Positions 6,445 to 13,129 of a stretch of DNA of 13,208 nucleotides are shown here, piece after piece. Each line of letters begins with the position of its first letter. The stretch's first letter is position 1. The translations under genes and the position numbers were made by a program. The notes under the pieces were generated by a model. That model did no database searches. It saw only the letters and a program-made list of their open reading frames with translations, and had not been told where the DNA came from. The DNA is from Chloroflexota bacterium (GTDB taxonomy: Bacteria > Chloroflexota > Dehalococcoidia > SAR202 > UBA11138): NCBI GenBank assembly GCA_002710885.1, contig PAIW01000011.1, positions 1 to 13,208 of the forward strand. The letters are read 5' to 3'.

Positions 6445-7191
6445 ATGGCACATGAGGGACTGACAGTGTCAGGCGTCGATAAGTTGTTTTCGATGGTTGA
6501 GTGTGACCCGGCCTTCAGGAATTGCAGTTTCGACGGCGCAGATCTGGCTGGCTTCTACGCCGAGGAGCTAGAGTTCGAGGAGTGTTCCCTCAGGGGCTGC
6601 GACTTGTCTGATCTCTCGTGTGAAAGCCTGCAGATTTCCAATTCGAATCTCGAACACGCGATTTTTGAGAGTGCAGACATCCTTCAATCGGAATTCGTCA
6701 AGTGTGTCGGAGGCTCGGCCAACTTTCAAAACGCCAAAATGAACTTCGCGAGAATAATCGACTCTGACCTGTCGTCGTCAATATTCAATTGGGCCAACCT
6801 GTCTGGAGCCGACCTGTCCGGCTCCAGATTGATGGGCATAGATTTCACTGAGACGAACATCGACTCCACACGATTGGATGGCGCCAACTTGGGGTTATGT
6901 TCGCTCCGGCTGAAAGATTTCAAGAAACGCAGGTTCGTAGGGGTCAATTTCTCGGAGGCCGATATCACCGGGTGCGATTTCTCGCTGTGCGAGTTTGAAG
7001 ACTGCCATCTGGAGGGCGCTGTCATTTCACCGGAGACCACATTCAACAACGCCGACCTACGAGGCGCCACGTTTGTAGGCTCGGAATTGTGTGTCGCGCG
7101 CCTGCAAGGGGCTGTGATAACCTCCAACCAGGCAAGTTCCATGCTATTCGACAGATACGGGATCGTGGTCGCTGGCAATCTAGATGCGTGA
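6445..7191 (+). CDS. Pentapeptide-repeat protein, Qnr/MfpA-like layout
   Basis: A 248-residue protein built almost entirely (about residues 24-225) of A(D/N)LXX-type pentapeptide repeats, for example GADLAG, SSIFNWANLSGADLSGSRL and NNADLRGATF. These fold into a right-handed quadrilateral beta-helix. The repeats appear interrupted near 157-165 (KDFKKRRF) and near 193-200, as loops interrupt the coil in Qnr proteins. The last 25 residues (LQGAVITSNQASSMLFDRYGIVV) follow the Gln-containing C-terminal dimerisation helix plus hydrophobic strand seen at the end of Qnr. Length is slightly above Qnr (about 214-218). Some such proteins mimic DNA and protect gyrase; many others have no known role, so the function is open. 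The ATG at 6445 has a weak ribosome binding site; an in-frame GTG at 6466 with GAGGGA 6 nt upstream is an alternative. Its stop lies 18 bp from the convergent purB stop. Confidence 0.85.
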   Translation: MAHEGLTVSGVDKLFSMVECDPAFRNCSFDGADLAGFYAEELEFEECSLRGCDLSDLSCESLQISNSNLEHAIFESADILQSEFVKCVGGSANFQNAKMNFARIIDSDLSSSIFNWANLSGADLSGSRLMGIDFTETNIDSTRLDGANLGLCSLRLKDFKKRRFVGVNFSEADITGCDFSLCEFEDCHLEGAVISPETTFNNADLRGATFVGSELCVARLQGAVITSNQASSMLFDRYGIVVAGNLDA

Positions 7192-7209
7192 CGCGTCGCA
7201 GCGCGGAGA

Positions 7210-8568
7210 TTACAAGAATTTCCCCACTAACTCTCCGGCGATTCCCGTATAGTCAGAGGGAGTCATTTCCGCCAATCGCGCTTTGTCGGCTTCTGGCAGG
7301 TCAAGAGATATTATGAAGTTACGCATCCCTTCTTGATCGATGGCTTTGCCTCTGGAAAACGATTTTAGCTGTTCGTACGCATCACCGAAACCATGCTTAC
7401 GCATGACTGTCTGCACTGCCTCGGTCAGCACCTCCCAGGCTTCGTCAAGCTCGCGACTCAGCAGCGCCTTGTCAACCTCGACGCGGCTCAAACCTCGTAT
7501 GGCAGACTTCATGCCAACGAGGCTGTGGCCCACCGCCGGGCCGACGTTCCGAAGCGCCGACGAATCGGACAGGTCTCGTTGAAGTCGCGAAATCGGCAAT
7601 TTGGTCGTCAGATGTTCAAATAGCGAGTTGCTGATCCCTAGATTGGCCTCCGAGTTCTCGAAGTTGATCGGATTGACCTTGTGGGGCATGGTCGATGACC
7701 CTACCTCGCCTGCCACTGTTTTCTGCTTAAAAACGCCTAGAGAAATATACGCCCACATATCCCGGTCAAAGTCTAGCGTGATCGTATTGAACCGAATTAG
7801 GGCGTGGAACACCTCGGCCATGTAATCGTGAGGCTCGATCTGTGTCGTCAAAGGGTTGTGGATCAACCCAAGACGCTCAACGAACGCCTTCGATATGTCG
7901 TTCCACGGGGCGTCTGGATATGCAACGGCGTGAGCGTTATGCGCCCCGACAGCCCCGTTGAACTTCCCCAGAAATTCTGCGTTCTCAATCTGCTTTAGTT
8001 GACGCCTCCATCGGTGGACGAACACGGCCATCTCTTTGCCCAGGGTCGTTGGCGTGGCAGGCTGACCATGGGTTCGAGCCAACAGCGCCGTGTCCGCGTG
8101 ATCCCTGGCCAGCGAGACAACGCCTTCGACGAGCGATTCCGCCGAGGGAATCCACTCTGTCGCGATACCTTCCTTCAGCATTAGCGCATACGACAGGTTA
8201 TTGATGTCCTCAGACGTACAGCAAAAGTGTATCCACTGCGTAACGTCCTCTAGTGATGTGCCTTGGAGTTTTTCCTGAATGTAATACTCGACGGCTTTGA
8301 CGTCGTGGTTCGTGGTTCGCTCAATTTCAGTGACCCTTAGGGCCGCGTCGTCGTCAAAGTCCGCCACGAGGCCGCGAAGAAGTTCTATTTCGTCTACCGA
8401 CAGGTTGCGCATGTCGCTGATGTGGGCAAGCTCGGCCATCTCAATCAGCCATTCAACCTCCACCATGACACGATGCTTTATCAACGCCCACTCAGAAAGG
8501 CTGTCGGCGAGACCTGTTATCTGTGTCGTGTATCTTCCGTCCAGCGGAGTTATCGAACGAATCGACAT
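7210..8568 (-). CDS. purB: Adenylosuccinate lyase
   Basis: A 452-residue cytoplasmic enzyme of the fumarase/aspartase superfamily. It acts twice in purine synthesis: it splits SAICAR to AICAR and adenylosuccinate to AMP, releasing fumarate each time. It is of the E. coli PurB type (456 residues): the N-terminus SIRSITPLDGRY, ERTTNHDVKAVEYY (about 83-96, His88), RTHGQPATPTTLGKE (165-179, His167) and the family signature SSTMPHKVNPINFENSEANLG (291-311, with the catalytic serine loop) all match that branch rather than the shorter B. subtilis type. The ATG at 8568 has a GAGG/AGGT ribosome binding site about 11-19 nt upstream. A promoter at 8626-8654 precedes it. It is divergent from the galactonate dehydratase-like gene and convergent with the pentapeptide gene. 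It looks intact. Confidence 0.97.
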   Translation of the reverse strand: MSIRSITPLDGRYTTQITGLADSLSEWALIKHRVMVEVEWLIEMAELAHISDMRNLSVDEIELLRGLVADFDDDAALRVTEIERTTNHDVKAVEYYIQEKLQGTSLEDVTQWIHFCCTSEDINNLSYALMLKEGIATEWIPSAESLVEGVVSLARDHADTALLARTHGQPATPTTLGKEMAVFVHRWRRQLKQIENAEFLGKFNGAVGAHNAHAVAYPDAPWNDISKAFVERLGLIHNPLTTQIEPHDYMAEVFHALIRFNTITLDFDRDMWAYISLGVFKQKTVAGEVGSSTMPHKVNPINFENSEANLGISNSLFEHLTTKLPISRLQRDLSDSSALRNVGPAVGHSLVGMKSAIRGLSRVEVDKALLSRELDEAWEVLTEAVQTVMRKHGFGDAYEQLKSFSRGKAIDQEGMRNFIISLDLPEADKARLAEMTPSDYTGIAGELVGKFL

Positions 8569-8625
8569 TTTAGTATTGTCCTCACCTTTGCGGCGCGTGG
8601 TTCCGTTTGCTTGCGATGCTCATAC

Positions 8626-8654
8626 ATTTTAAGCGACAGACGCTTCAGGCTCAA
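8626..8654 (-). promoter_or_regulatory. Sigma-70-type promoter of purB
   Basis: On the minus strand TTGAGC (8649-8654), a 17-nt spacer and TAAAAT (8626-8631) match the consensus at 4/6 and 5/6. The start would be near 8619, leaving a leader of about 50 nt. A short inverted repeat, AAGCG-ACAGA-CGCTT (8631-8645), lies almost entirely in the spacer. Confidence 0.5.
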
Positions 8655-8677
8655 TCGGTGATCCGCAGAAATCCAGC

Positions 8678-8706
8678 TTGTTCTCCATCCGCTCACACAA
8701 TACAAT
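8678..8706 (+). promoter_or_regulatory. Promoter of the galactonate dehydratase-like gene
   Basis: TTGTTC (8678-8683), a 17-nt spacer and TACAAT (8701-8706) match at 3/6 and 5/6. The start near 8713 gives a leader of about 30 nt that includes the AGAGGAGA ribosome binding site. It stands back to back with the purB promoter, with 23 bp between the two -35 boxes. Confidence 0.45.
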
Positions 8707-8742
8707 ACGCCCGCAAACCCATCCCACGCCAGAGGAGAACTT

Positions 8743-9882
8743 GTGAAAATCACTAAAGTCGAGGCTATCGGCGTCTCGCGATACCTGTACGCGAAGATTC
8801 ACACCGACGAGGGAATTACAGGGCTGGGCGAGTCTGGAGCCTGGGGTTATCTGGAAGCGTCAAAATCTGCAATCGAGCTGTTCGGGCGATACCTGGTGGG
8901 CAAAGATCCACTGCGCATTGAACATCACTGGCAGTATATGTACCGATTCAGCCACTTCCGAGGTGCCGCCATCATGGGCGCTCTCAGCGCATTGGACATT
9001 GCGATGTGGGACATTATGGGGAAGAATTTCGGGGTCCCCGTCCATCAGCTATTGGGCGGCAAGACGCGCGACAAGGCTCGTGTCTATTACCATGTGTTCG
9101 GAGACACAAGGGAAAGGCTGGTCCAGGGCATCAAGGACGCCAAAGAGCTTGGGTTCACGGCCGTCGGCCATCTGACGCCGTTCCTCGACGAGTCTCGCGA
9201 CGTTCCTTACTTCAAGACCCACGCCAACAAGATCGGCGACGCCATCGACACCGTCGGCGCGTACCGAGACGCCGTGGGCAACGACGTTGACCTTTGTATC
9301 GAGATTCACCGCCGCCTCACCCCAGCAGAGGCGATCGCTCTGGGCCGCGGTATCGAGCAGTATAACCCCTACTTCTACGAAGACCCAATTTTGCCTGAAA
9401 ATTTCGACGCGATGGGTTTGGTGGCGCAACATATCAATATCCCTATCGCCACCGGCGAAAGACTGCACACCATCCACGAGTTCGAGATGCTCTTGAAGCG
9501 GGGCGCTGTCCAGTACGTGCGTCCAGACGTATGCATGGTTGGCGGAATCACCCACGCCAAGAAAATCGCGGCCATCGCCGAGGCCCACTACGTCGGCGTC
9601 GTGCCTCACAACCCGCTGAGTCCTGTCAGCACAGCTGCCTGCCTTCAGATTGCGGCGTCCATCCCTAACTTTGCGCTCCAAGAGTACCCGATTGGAGAAG
9701 GCGAAGCTCCGAAAACCGAAATCGTGAAATCCGCAGTCAGGCAGGAGAACGGATACTTGATCGTTCCCGACGCTCCTGGTATTGGTGTCGAGCTAGCAGA
9801 CGACGCAGGGGAAAAACACCCGTTCACGCCTCGTGTAGTCTCAACCAGGCTCCACGAGGATGGTTCTGTAATCGACCAGTAG
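8743..9882 (+). CDS. Enolase-superfamily acid-sugar dehydratase, galactonate/mannonate dehydratase-like
   Basis: A 379-residue mandelate-racemase-subgroup enzyme, expected to dehydrate an aldonic acid to a 2-keto-3-deoxy acid using Mg2+ in the cytoplasm. The N-terminal capping domain (about 1-115) contains a flexible loop and the SALDIAMWDIMGKNFGVPVHQLLGG segment. In the barrel, the first metal strand reads CIEIHRRLTP with Glu187 and His189; the second ligand is Glu213 in FYEDP; the third is Glu239 in ATGERL. The catalytic pair is Asp262 (VRPDVCMVGGIT) and His289 (VVPHNPLSP). The layout follows D-galactonate dehydratase, including the missing KxK base, but the first ligand is Glu instead of the usual Asp. 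The start is a GTG with a strong AGAGGAGA (8731-8738) just upstream; no nearby ATG competes. The gene is monocistronic, followed by a pseudogene. The actual sugar acid cannot be assigned. Confidence 0.88.
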   Translation: MKITKVEAIGVSRYLYAKIHTDEGITGLGESGAWGYLEASKSAIELFGRYLVGKDPLRIEHHWQYMYRFSHFRGAAIMGALSALDIAMWDIMGKNFGVPVHQLLGGKTRDKARVYYHVFGDTRERLVQGIKDAKELGFTAVGHLTPFLDESRDVPYFKTHANKIGDAIDTVGAYRDAVGNDVDLCIEIHRRLTPAEAIALGRGIEQYNPYFYEDPILPENFDAMGLVAQHINIPIATGERLHTIHEFEMLLKRGAVQYVRPDVCMVGGITHAKKIAAIAEAHYVGVVPHNPLSPVSTAACLQIAASIPNFALQEYPIGEGEAPKTEIVKSAVRQENGYLIVPDAPGIGVELADDAGEKHPFTPRVVSTRLHEDGSVIDQ

Positions 9883-9884
9883 AG

Positions 9885-11081
9885 AGCACCAATTCGGCAG
9901 ATCAACATATCGAAATCCGCCCCATCACTGAAGACGAATGGCCCGATTGGGAACACTCTGCCGCACGGGTGTTCGGCGAGCATTCCGATCCAGTCATGCA
10001 GGCGTTCATTCGGTCCATCACCGAGATCGAACGGACATTGGGCGCTTTCCAAAATGGCAGAGTCGTTGGTTCAGCCACCGCCCATACTTTTAAACTGACT
10101 GTGCCGGGGGCGCGTGTGCCGTTTCCGTTTGTGGATATTGTGACCGTACAGCCTACGCATCGGAGACGGGGTCTGCTGACTCGGATGATGAGACAGTAGC
10201 TGGAAGAATTTCGAGAACGCGGGGAGTTTGTGGCAGGCCTCACCCCATCGGAAAGCTCAATCTATTCACGATAAAGATGGAGCATTGCCGTTTGGGGCGA
10301 GGATTGGAGCATCTCCCGTGAACAAACCATCATGTCGCGTGCCCCAACGCCGTCTGGGGAAACTCGGTTTGTCGATCCAGACGAGATGCGCCAAAACTGG
10401 TCTGGAGTTTATGATCGAGTCCGGCGCGATCGAGTCGGCATGTTTAATATTTCTGACGCTTGGTGGGAAGGTTTCTCACAGGACCCATTGCCGCCGCGGC
10501 GGCGGGCTTCCGCGTTCTTCCATGTGGCCTAAGAGGAGAACGAAGTTCCACAGGGATTCGTGACCTACCGACTCAGGAACAATATCGTAGGAGGCATAAT
10601 ACTGCTGGACGCAACACCAGAGGCGGAGACGGCCCTTTGGAGTTATTGCTTCGGCATCCACCTGATGACTTCGTGCGACCTTCAGATGATCCTCTGCCGT
10701 GGCTGCTGGCGAATACCCGAGGGCTTGAGAGTAAAGCGCAGGACCTCATGTGGCTCAGTATGGTCGAAGTTCCTAGGGCCCTCCAAGCGAGAAGCTACGA
10801 TGCATAGGCGAGCGCCGTGATCCATATTCGCGACGATTTCTGTCCGTGGGATCAGGGTTGTTACAAGTTGATTGTCTCGCCGGATGGCTCGACCTGCCAA
10901 CCAACGACCCAGGCGCCAGACCTGAGCTGACATTTCAGACCTAGGAGCTGTTTACCTCGGCGGCCCGTCACTCGGAACCCTAATGAGGACTGGCCGGATT
11001 CAGGAATTGAAATCTGGAATTGTCTCCCAATTGGACAGAGCATTCGCAGTCGAACGACAGCCGTGGATGGTCGATGACTAG
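9885..11081 (+). pseudogene. Degenerate Eis-type GNAT N-acetyltransferase
   Basis: Almost the whole of an Eis-like acetyltransferase (about 400 codons) can be read across this stretch, but only by crossing stops and changing frame. It begins HIEIRPITEDEWPDWEHSAARVFGEH with no ATG in frame, then TVQPTHRRRGLLTRMMRQ, the acetyl-CoA-binding loop of GNAT enzymes. In-frame stops follow at 10197-10199, 10272-10274 and 10530-10532. Family-like text continues between them, such as FVDPDEMRQNWSGVYDRVRRDRVGMF and SDAWWEGF. The frame changes near 10660-10675 (LPWLLANTRGLESKAQDLMWLSMVEVPRAL). Another stop lies at 10805-10807, after which IHIRDDFCPWDQGCYKL continues in the same frame. The original frame returns near 10926-10931 (DISDLGAVYLGGPSLGTLMRTGRIQEL) and ends at a TAG, 11079-11081. 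Substitution stops plus frame changes point to a decayed gene, not a sequencing slip. The ancestral substrate is unknown; Eis proteins acetylate amines. Confidence 0.88.
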
Positions 11082-11107
11082 AGTCCTACCGTGTCGCAAT
11101 CGGCGTG

Positions 11108-11116
11108 TGCTAGAAT
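11108..11116 (+). promoter_or_regulatory. Possible extended -10 for the L25 gene
   Basis: TGCTAGAAT is an extended -10 box (TGn plus TAGAAT, 5/6). No good -35 box is seen at the right distance. It lies between the pseudogene and the L25 start, about 105 nt before the leader's ATG. Confidence 0.35.
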
Positions 11117-11229
11117 TACTTGTCGCGGCGCGGTAGCATTTCAACGTGACAGGCCACGAGTTCGATAATACCAAAACGCAGCCAACGCCAGAGACGTAAC
11201 CCTGCGTCAGATCACAGGAGCGACCCTCA

Positions 11230-11892
11230 ATGGATGTAAAAAGTATCAAACTTTCAGCGAGAACGATAGTTGGAAAGAAAGTAGCCTTGCTCAGGCGCAA
11301 AGGCATTGTGCCGGTGCATGTTTATGGAACCCAGGCCGAATCCATCTCGGCACAGGTCGAAGATCAGACCCTGAATCGCCTACTGCTTGAGGTCGGCTCC
11401 AACATCCCTGTCTCTGTCGAGGTAGAAGGTCAGGATGGCGCAGACATCTGCTTTGTCCGCGAGGTTCAGCGACACCCGGTTAAAGAGTCGATCCTTCATG
11501 TCGACTTCCTCCGTGTGGACGTCAGCCAGACGATCACCGCCCAGGTTCCGGTTGTCTTCGAAGGAACGGCACCAGGCATAACCCAAATGGGTGGAGTTTT
11601 GCTCCAAAACTTCCAGTCACTGCTCGTTGAAGCGCTGCCGATGGAGATTCCGGCGGCGTTCAACATCGATATTTCGGGACTGATTGACTTTGAAGTGACG
11701 ATCCAGGTCTCCGACGTGGAGAGTCCGGAAAATGTCTCGATTCTTAATGACCCCGACGCTCTAGTAGTCAGAGTGACCGCGCCAAGAATCGAAATCGTCG
11801 AGGAAGAAGAAGAGATCGAAGGCGAAGAAGGTCTCGAAGGCGAAGAGGGCGAAGGCGAAGAGGGCGAAGGCGAGGAAGAATCAGAAGAGTAA
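11230..11892 (+). CDS. rplY: 50S ribosomal protein L25, CTC/TL5 type
   Basis: A 220-residue ribosomal protein of the long L25/CTC form, which binds 5S rRNA in the central protuberance of the large subunit. The N-terminal L25 domain (about 1-95) has the expected ARTIVGKKVALLRRKGIVPVHVYG (residues 10-33) and FVREVQRHPVKESILHVDFLRV (about 75-96). The C-terminal beta domain (about 97-185) contains VPVVFEGTAPGITQMGGVLLQN. It ends in an acidic tail (from about 190) of nearly pure Glu and Gly, common in long L25 forms, encoded partly by 15-bp repeats. The ATG at 11230 has AGGAG (11217-11221) 8 nt upstream. A strong hairpin terminator follows 35 nt after the stop. The usual downstream partner pth is absent here. 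It looks intact and unusual only in tail length and regularity. Confidence 0.95.
   Translation: MDVKSIKLSARTIVGKKVALLRRKGIVPVHVYGTQAESISAQVEDQTLNRLLLEVGSNIPVSVEVEGQDGADICFVREVQRHPVKESILHVDFLRVDVSQTITAQVPVVFEGTAPGITQMGGVLLQNFQSLLVEALPMEIPAAFNIDISGLIDFEVTIQVSDVESPENVSILNDPDALVVRVTAPRIEIVEEEEEIEGEEGLEGEEGEGEEGEGEEESEE
11836..11880 (+). repeat. 15-bp tandem repeats in the L25 acidic tail
   Basis: Two identical 15-bp units (11836-11850 and 11851-11865, GAAGGCGAAGAGGGC) and a degenerate third (11866-11880) encode EGEEG repeats. A related but altered unit precedes them from 11818. The array lies wholly inside the coding region, in frame. Confidence 0.85.
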
Positions 11893-11926
11893 TTCGTTTC
11901 CCAACTCACCCGATCATCACACGAAC

Positions 11927-11968
11927 GGGGAGTGGCATCGCGTTGATGCCACTCCCCTTCCTCGTTTC
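11927..11968 (+). terminator. Rho-independent-type terminator after L25
   Basis: A perfect 13-bp stem, GGGGAGTGGCATC (11927-11939), pairs with GATGCCACTCCCC (11945-11957) across a 5-nt loop and is followed by a T-rich tract, TTCCTCGTTTC. It ends 33 bp before the stop of the convergent enolase gene, so it may also limit read-through from that side, although the minus-strand side lacks a U tract. Confidence 0.85.
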
Positions 11969-11989
11969 TGTCAAGGCCGTTTCGTGCGC

Positions 11990-13087
11990 TTACCTTACTC
12001 GGTGCGGCGCAAGGGCTTCTTCGTTCAGGTCGATTCCGAACCCAGGACGGTCCGGCGGACTGACAAACCCGTCATTGACTTCGAGGGGCTCCAGGAACGT
12101 CTTGTCCCACATCGGGTCTGTAGAGCCACGGTAGTATTCGACCGTCAAACCGTTGGGGATGGCGCAGACGAGATGAACGTGAATCTCCTGCTTGCCGTGG
12201 GGCGCGACGTGGAGATCGTGAGATTGAGCCATCGCCGCCACTTTCATGAACTCTGTCACTCCACCCATAATCAGGCCGTCGGGCTGGAGAATGTCACAGC
12301 AACGACCCTCGATCAGCTCACGGAATCCGTAGCGAGTGTACTCGTTTTCGCCAGTGGCTATTGGTATTGTCGTTGACTGACTGATTAGTTGGTGACCTTT
12401 GTAATCGTCAGGATTCACCGGTTCCTCGAACCAGAACACGTCGTAAGGCTCCATCTTGCGGGCGATCTCTATAGCCTCATAGTGACGATAGGCGCAGTTA
12501 GCGTCCACCATGACTTTAACGTCTGGGCCCACCGTTTCTCGCACCACCCGGACACGCTCCACATCTTCGTTAATCGGCGCGCCGCCGATCTTCATTTTGA
12601 TCGCGTTTGCGCCCATCCCGACGCTCTCCTCCATCTCCTCAGCCAGTTCCTTCAGGCCCTTGCCTTCCTCATAGTAACCTCCAGCGATGTACACCGGCAC
12701 CTTGTCAGCAAAGCCGCCCAGCAGCTTATACACAGGTTTGCCAACCGCCCTGCCCTTAAGGTCCCAGAGAGCGATATCTATGCCGCTAATCACCCGAGTT
12801 GTGATGCCTCGCCTGCCGACGAGCTTGGGCTGCCACATAGCGTCCCAGATTCGCTCAGTGTCGAAAGGGTCCTGGCCCACGACAAACTGCTTAAAGTGAT
12901 CGAGAATGACCGAGCCGATCTCTTCGGCGCCCTGCACCCCGCCGGCCAGTCCGATTCCGGTGATGCCTTCGTCAGTCTCGACCTTCACAACGTTAAGCCC
13001 AGACGTCGGGTAGACATACATGCCATTTCGGATGGGCACCGTTCTGTCCCATCTATAGGTCTCCATCCTCAAATCGGTAATTTTCAT
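11990..13087 (-). CDS. Mandelate racemase/muconate lactonizing enzyme family protein
   Basis: A 365-residue enolase-superfamily enzyme of the mandelate racemase subgroup, probably acting on a hydroxy or sugar acid. It would abstract the alpha proton with Mg2+ stabilising the enolate. All classical residues are present: base motif KMK (Lys164, Lys166), metal ligands Asp195 (VDANCAY), Glu221 (FEEPVNP) and Glu247 (ATGENEY), and the Asp270-His297 dyad (QPDGLIMGG and APHGKQ). The capping domain covers about 1-125 with SGIDIALWDLKGRAVGKPVYKLLGG. Its KxK and Asp metal ligand distinguish it from the enolase at 8743-9882, so the two are not recent copies. I start at the ATG at 13087 because GAGAGGA (13096-13102) lies 8 nt upstream; a TTG at 13117 would add ten residues without support. 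It lies just downstream of another minus-strand gene end, suggesting an operon. Substrate unknown. Confidence 0.93.
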   Translation of the reverse strand: MKITDLRMETYRWDRTVPIRNGMYVYPTSGLNVVKVETDEGITGIGLAGGVQGAEEIGSVILDHFKQFVVGQDPFDTERIWDAMWQPKLVGRRGITTRVISGIDIALWDLKGRAVGKPVYKLLGGFADKVPVYIAGGYYEEGKGLKELAEEMEESVGMGANAIKMKIGGAPINEDVERVRVVRETVGPDVKVMVDANCAYRHYEAIEIARKMEPYDVFWFEEPVNPDDYKGHQLISQSTTIPIATGENEYTRYGFRELIEGRCCDILQPDGLIMGGVTEFMKVAAMAQSHDLHVAPHGKQEIHVHLVCAIPNGLTVEYYRGSTDPMWDKTFLEPLEVNDGFVSPPDRPGFGIDLNEEALAPHRVR

Positions 13088-13105
13088 TCTGTCAGTCCTC
13101 TCGAT

Positions 13106-13120
13106 AATTTGGCGCAAATT
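13106..13120. promoter_or_regulatory. AT-rich dyad upstream of the mandelate racemase-family gene
   Basis: AATTTG-GCG-CAAATT is a perfect dyad (6-nt arms, 3-nt centre) 18 bp upstream of the preferred ATG, beside the ribosome binding site. It lies in a clearly AT-rich patch (13103-13145). It could be an operator, but short AT-rich palindromes arise easily by chance. Confidence 0.3.
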
Positions 13121-13129
13121 TAATTGGCT

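Noticed and set aside
10228..10820. Several overlapping small plus-strand ORFs (66-115 codons)
   Set aside because: They are pieces and shifted frames of the Eis-type pseudogene, not independent genes.
11836..11880. Short direct repeats as a possible CRISPR or regulatory array
   Set aside because: The units are contiguous with no spacers and lie in frame inside the L25 coding sequence.
11496..11909. 137-codon minus-strand frame starting in the L25 tail
   Set aside because: Its Ser-Pro repeats are the reverse complement of the Glu-Gly codons of the L25 acidic tail.
12389..13123. 244-codon plus-strand frame opposite the mandelate racemase-family gene
   Set aside because: His-rich shadow composition, no recognisable domain, and no ribosome binding site; the minus-strand gene is certain.
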